From an uncultured Gemmatimonadota bacterium (lineage in GTDB: Bacteria; Gemmatimonadota; Gemmatimonadetes; Gemmatimonadales; Gemmatimonadaceae), in contig CAITQY010000501.1 in assembly GCA_903894655.1 (NCBI GenBank), forward strand, positions 1 through 9,197: 9,197 bases of DNA. The letters run 5' to 3'. Below the pieces are notes generated by a model. That model saw only the letters and a program-made list of their open reading frames with translations. It was not told where the DNA came from and did not search any database. Position numbers and translations under genes: made by a program. Positions 1 to 6,220 of the stretch are shown here, piece after piece (position 1 is the first letter of the stretch; each line of letters opens with the position of its first letter).

Positions 1-507
1 CACCCCGACCTCGATGGCTTCGCCTGCGCGGGGTTGTACGAACACGGGGGCCCGTTCTTCTCCACGATCGAGAATCAGGCCCGGTGGATTGCGTATACGT
101 GGGGGGGCGTGCACGCGGCCCCGTCGCGCTCCGACATGGAGGCCGGCGTCGCCGCGGCGCAGGCGATCCGTGACCGGCCGCTGGTGGTACGGAGTCACAT
201 CATCGCACGGTTGTTCGCGCGCGAGGCGGGCATCGAGCCCGACCTGCAGCAATGGCCCACGTTGGCGCGCGCCCTCTTGTACGGGCCGCAGTCGCCCGCC
301 TCGTTTCGTCTGGCGGGACCTGATGCGCTCCCCGACGCGGCGACCCGTGTGCACGACGACGCCGCGGCGTTCTCGGCGGTGACCGATGGGCGTTTTCTCG
401 ACCACGAAATCCATGCGCTGCAGGCCATCGCAGCGGCACGCAGCCTGGAGCACGAGGCCGACGGGTTCTCCGCGTTCGTGGCCGGACTGGACACCCGAGG
501 GTCGTAA
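1..507 (+). CDS. Flavin-containing monooxygenase-like NAD(P)/FAD oxidoreductase, C-terminal part (5' truncated)
   Basis: The reading frame is open from base 1 and ends with TAA at 505-507, so about 168 residues of the C-terminus are present and the true start lies outside the window. The first visible residues (HPDLDGFACAGLYE), followed by GPFF and then IENQARWIAYTWGG, match the tail of the class B flavin monooxygenase / CzcO-like family. There a 'HPDLPGLAF.G' strand precedes the helix with a 'QARW.A' motif that closes the FAD-binding fold. Such enzymes use NADPH and FAD to oxygenate a small nucleophilic or carbonyl substrate in the cytoplasm. The Rossmann GxGxxG motifs that would confirm the cofactors are not in view, so the substrate cannot be inferred. 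A TTG at 34 is an internal leucine codon, not a credible start. The gene converges with the acyl-CoA synthetase, with only 16 bases between stop codons. Family call fairly sure; subfamily unknown. Confidence 0.75.
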   Translation, partial: HPDLDGFACAGLYEHGGPFFSTIENQARWIAYTWGGVHAAPSRSDMEAGVAAAQAIRDRPLVVRSHIIARLFAREAGIEPDLQQWPTLARALLYGPQSPASFRLAGPDALPDAATRVHDDAAAFSAVTDGRFLDHEIHALQAIAAARSLEHEADGFSAFVAGLDTRGS

Positions 508-523
508 TCGCGCGCGCTTCGAC

Positions 524-2095
524 CTATTGCACCGCCACCGCGCCGCGACCGCCACGCAGCACGTACTTCTGGATCTTGCCGGTGGCGGTCTTCGGGAGCT
601 CATCAATGAACGTGACGCCCTTGGGCATCTTGAAGCCAGCCAGGCGCTCGCGCGCGAACGCCTGGAGCTCGTCTGCAGTCAGCGTCGCGTTGGGCTTGCG
701 CACCACGAACGCGTGGGGCGCCTCGCCCCACTGCGCGTGCGGCAGCCCCACCACGGCCACCTCCTGCACCGCCGGATGCCGGAGCAACACGCCTTCGATC
801 TCCACCGATGAGATATTCTCGCCGCCGCTGATGATGACATCCTTGATGCGGTCGCGGATTTCCATGTAGCCGTCGGGGTGCACCACCGCCGCGTCTCCGG
901 AATGAAACCAGCCACCCATCATCGCGCGCGCGGTGGCCTCGGGGTCGCGGTAGTAGCCGTCCATCACCACGTTGCCGCGCACTACGATCTCCCCCACGGT
1001 CACGCCGTCGCGCGGTACGGGCTCGCCGTGCTCGTCGATCACGCGCAGTTCACCCGACGTGATCAGCTCCACCCCCTGCCGTGCCTTGAGCGTCGCGCGC
1101 TCGGCCGCTGGAAGCCCCGCATGTTCCGGACGCGGCTCGCTCACGCTGATCAGTGGCGACACTTCGGTGAGGCCATACACGTGCGTGATCGTCCACCCGA
1201 GTTCCTCTTCGACCCGCTCGATCGTGTGCGCCGCCGGGGCCGCACCGGCCGTGAGCACCCGCACGCCGCGCGGTGCCTGCACGCGCAACGCCGCCGGAGC
1301 ATTGGCAATCATGATCAGCACCGTCGGCGCGGCGCACAACATCGTGCCGCGTTCCTCCGCCAGCAGCTGGAACACCGTGGGCGCATCCACCTTGCGCGCG
1401 CACACGTGCGTACCACCCACAGCGGTCACGATCCACACGAACGTCCACCCATTCGCGTGAAACATCGGTAGGGTCCATAGGTATCGATCGGCGCACGTCA
1501 TGGGATGATGCACCAGTGTGCCCACCGCATTCACCCACGCGTTCCGGTGCGTGATCATCACGCCTTTCGGTTGGGCCGTGGTACCGCTGGTGTAGTTGAT
1601 CGCGAGCAGATCGCCTTCGGCCACGACCGGCCGCACAAACGCGGGCGATGACGACGCCAGTAGCGCCTCGTAGTCCAGCCACCCGTCACCGCCGCCTTCC
1701 AGCGCCACGAAGTGCTCCACCGTCGTCATCTCGTGGCGCACGCTGTCCACAAGATCGAGAAAGTCGGCGTGTACGCACAGCACGCGACTCCCCGAGTGGT
1801 TCACCATGTACACCCAGTCGGCCGGAAGCAGCCGGTAATTCAGCGGCACGATCGCGGCACCCACCTGCGGCACGGCGTAATAGCCCTCCAGATGCGCGTG
1901 CGTGTTGGGCGCGATGTACGCCACATGATCGGCCGGGGCCACCCCCAGTCGCTGCAGCGCATGCGACCATCGGTCGCAGCGATCCAGAAACTCGCTGTAC
2001 GTCCAGCGCTGATCGCCGTCCACCACGGCCTCGCGGTCGCCGTACAGCGCACGCGCACGACGGGCGAAGTCCATGGGAGTCAGCGGAACCTGCAT
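524..2095 (-). CDS. AMP-forming acyl-CoA synthetase (medium/long-chain fatty acid-CoA ligase type)
   Basis: A 523-residue member of the ANL adenylate-forming superfamily, of the usual length for full-size acyl-CoA ligases. It should activate a carboxylic acid with ATP to an acyl-adenylate and then form the CoA thioester in the cytoplasm. Visible motifs in order: the phosphate-binding loop YTSGTTAQPKG (168-178), MFHANGW (211-217), the adenine-contact YGLTE (307-311), GWFHSGD with the ribose-binding Asp (395-401), the hinge DRIKD (415-419), GGENIS (424-429), and the C-terminal PKTATGK with catalytic Lys507. All key residues are intact. The MFHxNGW form is characteristic of the AlkK / DmdB / plant AAE branch, so a medium-chain fatty acid, short branched acid or methylthiopropionate-like acid is plausible; the sequence does not decide which. 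The ATG at 2093-2095 has no good Shine-Dalgarno, but the N-terminus MQVPLTPMDFARRA is typical of the family. A promoter lies about 55-80 bases upstream. The gene stands alone, divergent from the hydrolase. Confidence 0.93.
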   Translation of the reverse strand: MQVPLTPMDFARRARALYGDREAVVDGDQRWTYSEFLDRCDRWSHALQRLGVAPADHVAYIAPNTHAHLEGYYAVPQVGAAIVPLNYRLLPADWVYMVNHSGSRVLCVHADFLDLVDSVRHEMTTVEHFVALEGGGDGWLDYEALLASSSPAFVRPVVAEGDLLAINYTSGTTAQPKGVMITHRNAWVNAVGTLVHHPMTCADRYLWTLPMFHANGWTFVWIVTAVGGTHVCARKVDAPTVFQLLAEERGTMLCAAPTVLIMIANAPAALRVQAPRGVRVLTAGAAPAAHTIERVEEELGWTITHVYGLTEVSPLISVSEPRPEHAGLPAAERATLKARQGVELITSGELRVIDEHGEPVPRDGVTVGEIVVRGNVVMDGYYRDPEATARAMMGGWFHSGDAAVVHPDGYMEIRDRIKDVIISGGENISSVEIEGVLLRHPAVQEVAVVGLPHAQWGEAPHAFVVRKPNATLTADELQAFARERLAGFKMPKGVTFIDELPKTATGKIQKYVLRGGRGAVAVQ

Positions 2096-2149
2096 GGTGG
2101 CACCAGAGGAAAGGGGATGGCGCCGGTCGCTGCCGGCAGGGAATTTCCG

Positions 2150-2178
2150 ATGCTACCGGGGAATGACAACGGCGGCAA
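2150..2178 (-). promoter_or_regulatory. Predicted sigma70-type promoter of the acyl-CoA synthetase gene
   Basis: Read on the minus strand, TTGCCG (2173-2178; 4 of 6 matches to TTGACA) is followed by exactly 17 bases and TAGCAT (2150-2155; 4 of 6 matches to TATAAT). Transcription would begin near 2143, giving a leader of about 48 bases. An 8-base perfect palindrome TCACGTGA (2185-2192) sits just upstream of the -35 and could be a regulator site, though it is short enough to be chance. The call rests on spacing and partial consensus only. Confidence 0.35.
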
Positions 2179-2257
2179 CCCGCGTCACGTGATCGGCGCA
2201 TGAGCACCGGCGACAGCGGGCGGCACAGCGTCGAGGGTCCCACACCGCGAGGAACAT

Positions 2258-3256
2258 ATGCACGTCATCAGGCGGGTCACACCATACGTGTTGGGCCTCC
2301 TGCTCGTGGGCTGCGGCACGGGGTCGTCCGGCAGCGTACCAACCGCACCGCCGACATCGCCAGCGGAACGGCCACCCTCAGTGGTCCGTCAGATCCTCCC
2401 GTCGGCCACCGATGCCGGCATCGATACGGGCAATGCTCCGCACGTGGCCGTGAACCCCAGCGCCGCGACAACCGCTCGCGGCAAGCTGTTCGTCTTCCTC
2501 CCGGGCACCGGTGCCGTTCCCACGATGCAGCAGCTCGTCCTCGGCACCGCCGCCACGCGAGGCTATCACGCCGTCGGGCTCACCTATCCCAATCCGACGG
2601 CCGTTGGCGTGCTCTGTGCCGACGACGTCGATCCCGACTGCTTCTGGGATGTGCGCCGAGAAGTCATTACCGGCCTCAACACGAGCCTCCGGATTCAGGT
2701 CACGTCGGCGAACGCCATCGTGAATCGTCTGGGAAAGCTGCTGCAGTATCTGCAGACCCAGTTCCCCACTGAAGGCTGGGGACAATATCTGGTCAATGGC
2801 ACCGTGGACTGGTCGCGCGTCACGCTGGCCGGGCACTCGCAAGGCGGAGGCCATGTCGGGGTGCTGGCAAAACTCGTCGCGCTGGACCGCGCCGTGTACT
2901 TCTCCTCACCGGCCGATTGGCGTCAGGTGGCCAATGCACCCGCCACGTGGCTCAGTCGGCCAAACGTGACGTTGGCCAGCCGGCAGTATGCGTTCATTCA
3001 CGAGCAGGACCAGCTCGTCCCCGTGGCGCAGGCGCGCGCCAACTGGCGTGCGCTGGGGCTGGAGGCCCTTGGCGCAGTGACCACGATCGACGGCGCCACC
3101 GCACCTTTTGGCAATAGCCACCAGCTCACCACGCGCAGCGTTCCTCTCCTGGCCGGATCGTATCATGGCGCCACCGTAGTGGACGCGGCCACGCCGCGCA
3201 CCGCGTCGGGGGCGCCGGCGCTGGAACCGGTGTGGATCTATTTGGGGCTGCCGTAA
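2258..3256 (+). CDS. Lipoprotein alpha/beta hydrolase (serine hydrolase)
   Basis: A 332-residue exported hydrolase of unknown substrate. The N-terminus has two arginines, a short hydrophobic stretch and a lipobox LVGC (16-19). Cys19 should therefore be lipidated and the protein anchored in a membrane facing the periplasm or outside. A low-complexity Ser/Pro/Thr linker (about 20-45) follows. The alpha/beta-hydrolase core shows FLPGTG (80-85), the usual oxyanion-loop position after strand 3, and the nucleophile elbow GHSQGGG (192-198) with Ser194. The likely acid is Asp251 (EQDQLVP) and the likely base is His288 (NSHQL) or His303 (SYHG). Cys120 and Cys128, in CADDVDPDC, could form a disulfide, consistent with export. 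GAGGAA at 2249-2254 lies close before the ATG (3-base gap) and supports this start. It is divergent from the acyl-CoA synthetase and convergent with lysR (18-base gap), so probably monocistronic. An esterase or lipase role is reasonable for the fold but not proven. Confidence 0.88.
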   Translation: MHVIRRVTPYVLGLLLVGCGTGSSGSVPTAPPTSPAERPPSVVRQILPSATDAGIDTGNAPHVAVNPSAATTARGKLFVFLPGTGAVPTMQQLVLGTAATRGYHAVGLTYPNPTAVGVLCADDVDPDCFWDVRREVITGLNTSLRIQVTSANAIVNRLGKLLQYLQTQFPTEGWGQYLVNGTVDWSRVTLAGHSQGGGHVGVLAKLVALDRAVYFSSPADWRQVANAPATWLSRPNVTLASRQYAFIHEQDQLVPVAQARANWRALGLEALGAVTTIDGATAPFGNSHQLTTRSVPLLAGSYHGATVVDAATPRTASGAPALEPVWIYLGLP

Positions 3257-3274
3257 CTCCCGGGTCTGCCCCCA

Positions 3275-4159
3275 TCACAGCCACTCGCCCGGAAACGCGT
3301 CCTTCAAAAACCGCATAAACACCTTCACGCGCGCACTCGCATGGCGCGTGGACGGGTGTAGCACCCAGAGTTCGGTACTGGGATCGGTGGACGGCCCCCA
3401 ACACACCAGCCGGCCCGTCGCGAGATCATCGGCTACGAGCAGGCGCGGCAGCTTGGCCGCCCCGATCCCGGTCAGCACCGCATCGCGCATCATGGTGAGC
3501 GTCGGCAGCGCCAGTACCGGCCGCGTGTGGATGTGGTGGGCGGCGTCCCCGGCGATCGGCCAGATCGCGGATGGCTTCGCGCCGTTTCTCACCACCACCG
3601 GCACCGGCGCCGCGTGTGTGACGCCGAGCGCCCACGACGGCGCGGGAAACGACGGCGCCGCCACGATCAACAGCTGGTCGCGCACGAAACAGCGCCCCAC
3701 CAACGCGGAGTCCGGCTTGGGATTCACGCGGACCACCGCGTCGTACCCCTCGCGCACCAGATCCACCGCACGATCCTCGGTGGTCACGGTGAGCGTCACC
3801 TCAGGGTAGGCCGCACTGAACTGCGCCGCGAGGCGCCCCATCAGCATATGACCGAAGAGTGTCGGAACATTCACCCGCAATGGCCCACGAGGGCGTGCCC
3901 CCACGTCCCGCACCATGTCGGCCGACTCGGCGATGTCACTCAACAACCCCGCCGTGCGCGCAAACAGCAGCTCCCCTTCTTCGGTCAGGCGGACCGACCG
4001 GGGACCGCGCTCGAACAGGCGCGCACCCAGACTGGCCTCGAGCCCCATCACGTTGCGGGACAGGGTCGCCTTCGGTCGCCCACTCGCGCGGCTGGCCTTC
4101 GCGAAGCCCCCGTGCGCGGCCACCAGGACAAAGTCGGACAGATCGTCGAGGTTCATCAT
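3275..4159 (-). CDS. LysR-family transcriptional regulator
   Basis: A 294-residue LysR-type regulator of typical length. Residues 1-60 form the winged helix-turn-helix (about 19-38: FAKASRASGRPKATLSRNV), followed by the conserved LEASLGARLFERGPRSVRLTEEGE stretch in two parts (40-50 and 51-63). From about residue 92 (GPLRVNVPTLFG) comes the periplasmic-binding-protein-like effector domain, ending in ELWVLHPSTRHASARVKVFM, as in the CrgA/DmlR-like subgroup that controls neighbouring oxidoreductases. It should bind DNA as a tetramer. The N-terminus begins with two ATG codons (4157-4159 and 4154-4156); either could be used. It is divergent from the NmrA-type gene, and a perfect palindrome at 4170-4188 lies 10 bases before its start, overlapping its predicted -10. 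This suggests autorepression plus control of the divergent gene. The effector is unknown; quinones, electrophiles or redox signals are common for this pairing. Confidence 0.93.
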   Translation of the reverse strand: MMNLDDLSDFVLVAAHGGFAKASRASGRPKATLSRNVMGLEASLGARLFERGPRSVRLTEEGELLFARTAGLLSDIAESADMVRDVGARPRGPLRVNVPTLFGHMLMGRLAAQFSAAYPEVTLTVTTEDRAVDLVREGYDAVVRVNPKPDSALVGRCFVRDQLLIVAAPSFPAPSWALGVTHAAPVPVVVRNGAKPSAIWPIAGDAAHHIHTRPVLALPTLTMMRDAVLTGIGAAKLPRLLVADDLATGRLVCWGPSTDPSTELWVLHPSTRHASARVKVFMRFLKDAFPGEWL

Positions 4160-4169
4160 CGTTCCATTT

Positions 4170-4188
4170 ATGAGACAGTAGGTCTCAT
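4170..4188. promoter_or_regulatory. Palindromic operator between lysR and the NmrA-type gene
   Basis: ATGAGAC (4170-4176) and GTCTCAT (4182-4188) are perfect inverted copies separated by AGTAG, making a 19-base dyad in the 135-base intergenic region. It overlaps the predicted lysR -10 by two bases and covers the expected transcription start (about 4180). A bound protein would therefore block lysR transcription, the usual LysR autorepression layout. The dyad does not follow a simple T-N11-A core, so assignment to this LysR protein rests on position. Confidence 0.6.
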
Positions 4189-4216
4189 TTTACCCAATTG
4201 TACGCCGGTTTTGCAG
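4187..4216 (-). promoter_or_regulatory. Predicted lysR promoter
   Basis: On the minus strand TAAAAT (4187-4192; 5 of 6 matches to TATAAT) is preceded at 17-18 bases by a weak -35 (TGCAAA at 4210-4215 or CTGCAA at 4211-4216). The -10 abuts and slightly overlaps the operator palindrome. A weak -35 is common where an activator or repressor assists. I could not identify an equally good promoter for the plus-strand NmrA-type gene. Confidence 0.4.
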
Positions 4217-4294
4217 CGCTGACATTGCACCGGCGAGGTCGGGTCACCGACCATCACGCCGACCGCGGCGCACACGCTTACCCGGAGTTCTTGC

Positions 4295-5173
4295 ATGGCC
4301 ATTCTCGTGACTGGTGCCACCGGCACCGTGGGCGCGCCGCTGCTGCGGCATCTGTCGGACCAGGGCGTCGAGGTGCGGGCGCTCACCCGCGATCCCACCA
4401 AGGCATCCTTTCCCGCCGGCGTCGTGCCGGTTGCCGGCGATCTGCTGGACGTGGCCTCCATGCGCGCCGCGCTCACCGGTGTGCGCACGCTCTTTCTGCT
4501 CAACGCCGTGGTGCCGCAGGAACTCACGCAGTCCATGCTCACGCTCAACCTCGCCCACGAGGCGGGTATTCAGCGTGTGGTGTACCTGTCGGTGTTCAAC
4601 AGCGACCGCTGCACCAACGTGCCACACTTCGCGGCGAAGTACACCATCGAACGCATGATCGAGCAGTATGACATGGCGGCCACCATCCTGCGCCCGAATT
4701 GCTTCATGCAGAACGACGCGGCGTACTTCAAGGATGCGCTCATGGGGCCGGGACTCTATCCGTTCCCGATCGGCGACCGCGGCGTGTCGATGGTCGACGC
4801 GGGTGACATCGCGGAGATCGCCGCCGGCGCGCTGCTGCAACGCGAGCGGAGCGACGACCTGCTGCCGCGCGAGGTCATCAATATCGTGGGCCCCGAGGCG
4901 CTCACCGGCGCCAGCGTCGCCGGCATCTGGTCCACCCTGCTGAACACGCCCGTGCACTACACCGGCGGTGATACCGCGGCCTTCGAACAGCGACTGGCCC
5001 ATCACGGACCGGGCTGGATGGCGATGGACATGCGCCTCATGCTCGACCGCTTCCAGTCCGACGGCATGCTGGGCACCGCGCACGATGTCGAGCAGATGAC
5101 GCGCCTTCTCGGTCGTCCCCCGCGCAGCTATGCGGACTTCGCCGCCGCCACGCTCGCGCACTGGCAGCGCTGA
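4295..5173 (+). CDS. NmrA-family NAD(P)-binding protein (atypical SDR; possible quinone or electrophile reductase / redox sensor)
   Basis: A 292-residue single-domain Rossmann protein. MAILVTGATGTVG carries the nucleotide-binding TGATGTVG (6-13), and TRDP (31-34) places Arg32 after strand 2, favouring NADP(H). Further family marks are the acidic GDL (48-50), VVYLS (95-99), the HFAAKYTIER helix with Lys115 (111-120), LRPNCFMQN (132-140), the DAGDIAEIA strand-helix (168-176), and the terminal GRPPRSYADFA (273-283) seen throughout the NmrA / NAD(P)H-azoreductase-like group. Members either reduce small quinones or azo compounds or act as NADP redox sensors; without the classic SDR Tyr-xxx-Lys the catalytic role is uncertain. 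The ATG is supported by GGAG at 4284-4287 with a 7-base gap. The gene is divergent from lysR across a palindromic operator and is probably its target. No U-rich terminator follows on this strand; the hairpin at 5210-5260 could still slow polymerase. Confidence 0.9.
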   Translation: MAILVTGATGTVGAPLLRHLSDQGVEVRALTRDPTKASFPAGVVPVAGDLLDVASMRAALTGVRTLFLLNAVVPQELTQSMLTLNLAHEAGIQRVVYLSVFNSDRCTNVPHFAAKYTIERMIEQYDMAATILRPNCFMQNDAAYFKDALMGPGLYPFPIGDRGVSMVDAGDIAEIAAGALLQRERSDDLLPREVINIVGPEALTGASVAGIWSTLLNTPVHYTGGDTAAFEQRLAHHGPGWMAMDMRLMLDRFQSDGMLGTAHDVEQMTRLLGRPPRSYADFAAATLAHWQR

Positions 5174-5204
5174 TCTCACCACCGGGCACTCCGCATCGTC
5201 GCGC

Positions 5205-5260
5205 AAAAAACTCCCCCGTGAACGCACGACCTGATGCATCGGTCGCATTCACGGGGGAGT
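5205..5260 (-). terminator. Intrinsic terminator of the STAS-SnoaL / EamA unit
   Basis: A 13-base perfect stem pairs ACTCCCCCGTGAA (5210-5222) with TTCACGGGGGAGT (5248-5260). The loop can fold further: CGACC (5227-5231) pairs with GGTCG (5241-5245), capped by the self-complementary GATGCATC (5233-5240). Six A residues at 5205-5210 read as a T tract directly after the stem on the minus strand, so this terminates transcription of the exporter gene, whose stop codon lies 26 bases upstream. The plus strand has no T run after the stem, so it should be a poor terminator for the NmrA-type gene. Confidence 0.88.
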
Positions 5261-5285
5261 GGACGCATGGTGCCTATGAATCTGC

Positions 5286-6209
5286 CTACGCCACGAGCAC
5301 CGTGGCCTTTGGGCGATAGTTGATGAGGAGAATGCCGGCGCCCACGAGGAGACACGCGATCACGATCCGTGCGCTGAGCGGTTCGCTCAGGAGCAGCCGA
5401 CCGATGGCCAGGCCGAAGATCGGCGTGAGAAAGGAAAAGCTGGCTACCGTGGTGGGTGCGTACACCGACAGCAGCCACAAAAACGCGATGAAACCGCCGG
5501 AGACGACCACCGCGCCTTGAAAGAGCACGGCAACGATATGTATAGGCTGCAGCGCGCGAACGAGCGGGCCGAACGCCGGCGAGACCAGCAGCAGTATCGG
5601 CGCCGACACGAGGACCATCCAGAACAGCTGCTGTTCCGCACCCGCCTCCGCCATCACTGGCCGACGCGCGATGACCGTCTGCGCGGCCCAACCGAGCGCG
5701 GCGCCGAGCGCGAGCAGGTCACCCGCGATGCTGGCGCCGGCGTCCGCATCACCGCGCGTGAGCAGCGCCACCACCGTGCCGGCGAACGCCATCGCCAGAC
5801 CGACGCCCTTGGTGCGCGTCATCCGATCGCCCGGCAGCCAGACATGCGACATGAACGCCAGCCACACCGGCATCGAATAAAAGATGATCGAGGCGTGGCT
5901 GACCGACGTGAGATCGAGGGCGAGAAACAGGCACAGGAACTGGCCCGCGAAAACCACGCCCATCAGCGTCCCCTCCAGCGCGACCGCTCGGGTGATCCCC
6001 GTGAGTCGCCCGCGCCGCCAGAGCCACAGCCCGACGCACACTGTGGCCACCGCCGAGCGGAGTCCGGCCGCGAACACCGGCTGTAATCCCACGTTGGTTC
6101 GCTTGATGAGCAGCTGATTGAACGCCAGCAACAGCATCACGGCCACCAGCGATGCACCGCCCACCAGGTCCAACCCCTTGGGACCGTCGGCGCCGCGCGG
6201 AGTCCCCAC
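5286..6209 (-). CDS. EamA/DMT-family transporter (drug/metabolite exporter type)
   Basis: A 307-residue inner-membrane protein with two EamA repeats and about ten predicted membrane helices. The first repeat runs from about residue 16 to 150 (VGGASLVAVMLLLAF, then SHASIIFYSMPVWLAFMSHV, then AFAGTVVALL). The second runs from about 162 to 295 and ends in the diagnostic LTPIFGLAIGRLLLSEPLSA helix-loop (261-280) and IVIACLLVGAGILLI (282-296). Members export amino acids, nucleosides, metabolites or toxic compounds by proton exchange; the substrate is not readable from sequence. The start is a GTG at 6207-6209, 11 bases after the stop of the STAS-SnoaL gene, with no Shine-Dalgarno in the gap. This points to translational coupling in a two-gene operon. 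An internal ATG at residue 25 would remove most of the first helix, so the GTG is preferred. A strong terminator follows. Confidence 0.92.
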   Translation of the reverse strand: MGTPRGADGPKGLDLVGGASLVAVMLLLAFNQLLIKRTNVGLQPVFAAGLRSAVATVCVGLWLWRRGRLTGITRAVALEGTLMGVVFAGQFLCLFLALDLTSVSHASIIFYSMPVWLAFMSHVWLPGDRMTRTKGVGLAMAFAGTVVALLTRGDADAGASIAGDLLALGAALGWAAQTVIARRPVMAEAGAEQQLFWMVLVSAPILLLVSPAFGPLVRALQPIHIVAVLFQGAVVVSGGFIAFLWLLSVYAPTTVASFSFLTPIFGLAIGRLLLSEPLSARIVIACLLVGAGILLINYRPKATVLVA

Positions 6210-6220
6210 CGGGCCGCGAC

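Noticed and set aside
508..523. Possible shared bidirectional terminator between the monooxygenase and the acyl-CoA synthetase
   Set aside because: The 16-base gap has no inverted repeat or T run.
2185..2192. TCACGTGA palindrome in the synthetase/hydrolase intergenic region
   Set aside because: Eight bases only, with no second copy nearby; recorded in the promoter entry but not strong enough to call an operator.
1050..2243. Two overlapping minus-strand frames (1050-1682 and 1686-2243) in another frame of the acyl-CoA synthetase
   Set aside because: Both are frame-shifted readings of a gene whose own frame is uninterrupted with all motifs; this is not evidence for a frameshift.
4244..5248. 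Open frame of 334 codons on the minus strand opposite the NmrA-type gene
   Set aside because: It is a His/Arg/Gly-rich antisense shadow with no domain and runs into the terminator hairpin; the plus-strand gene has clear Rossmann motifs and a Shine-Dalgarno.
5517..6086. Plus-strand frame of 189 codons opposite the EamA gene
   Set aside because: Extremely Arg/His/Glu-rich shadow without start signals; the minus strand encodes a clear ten-helix transporter.
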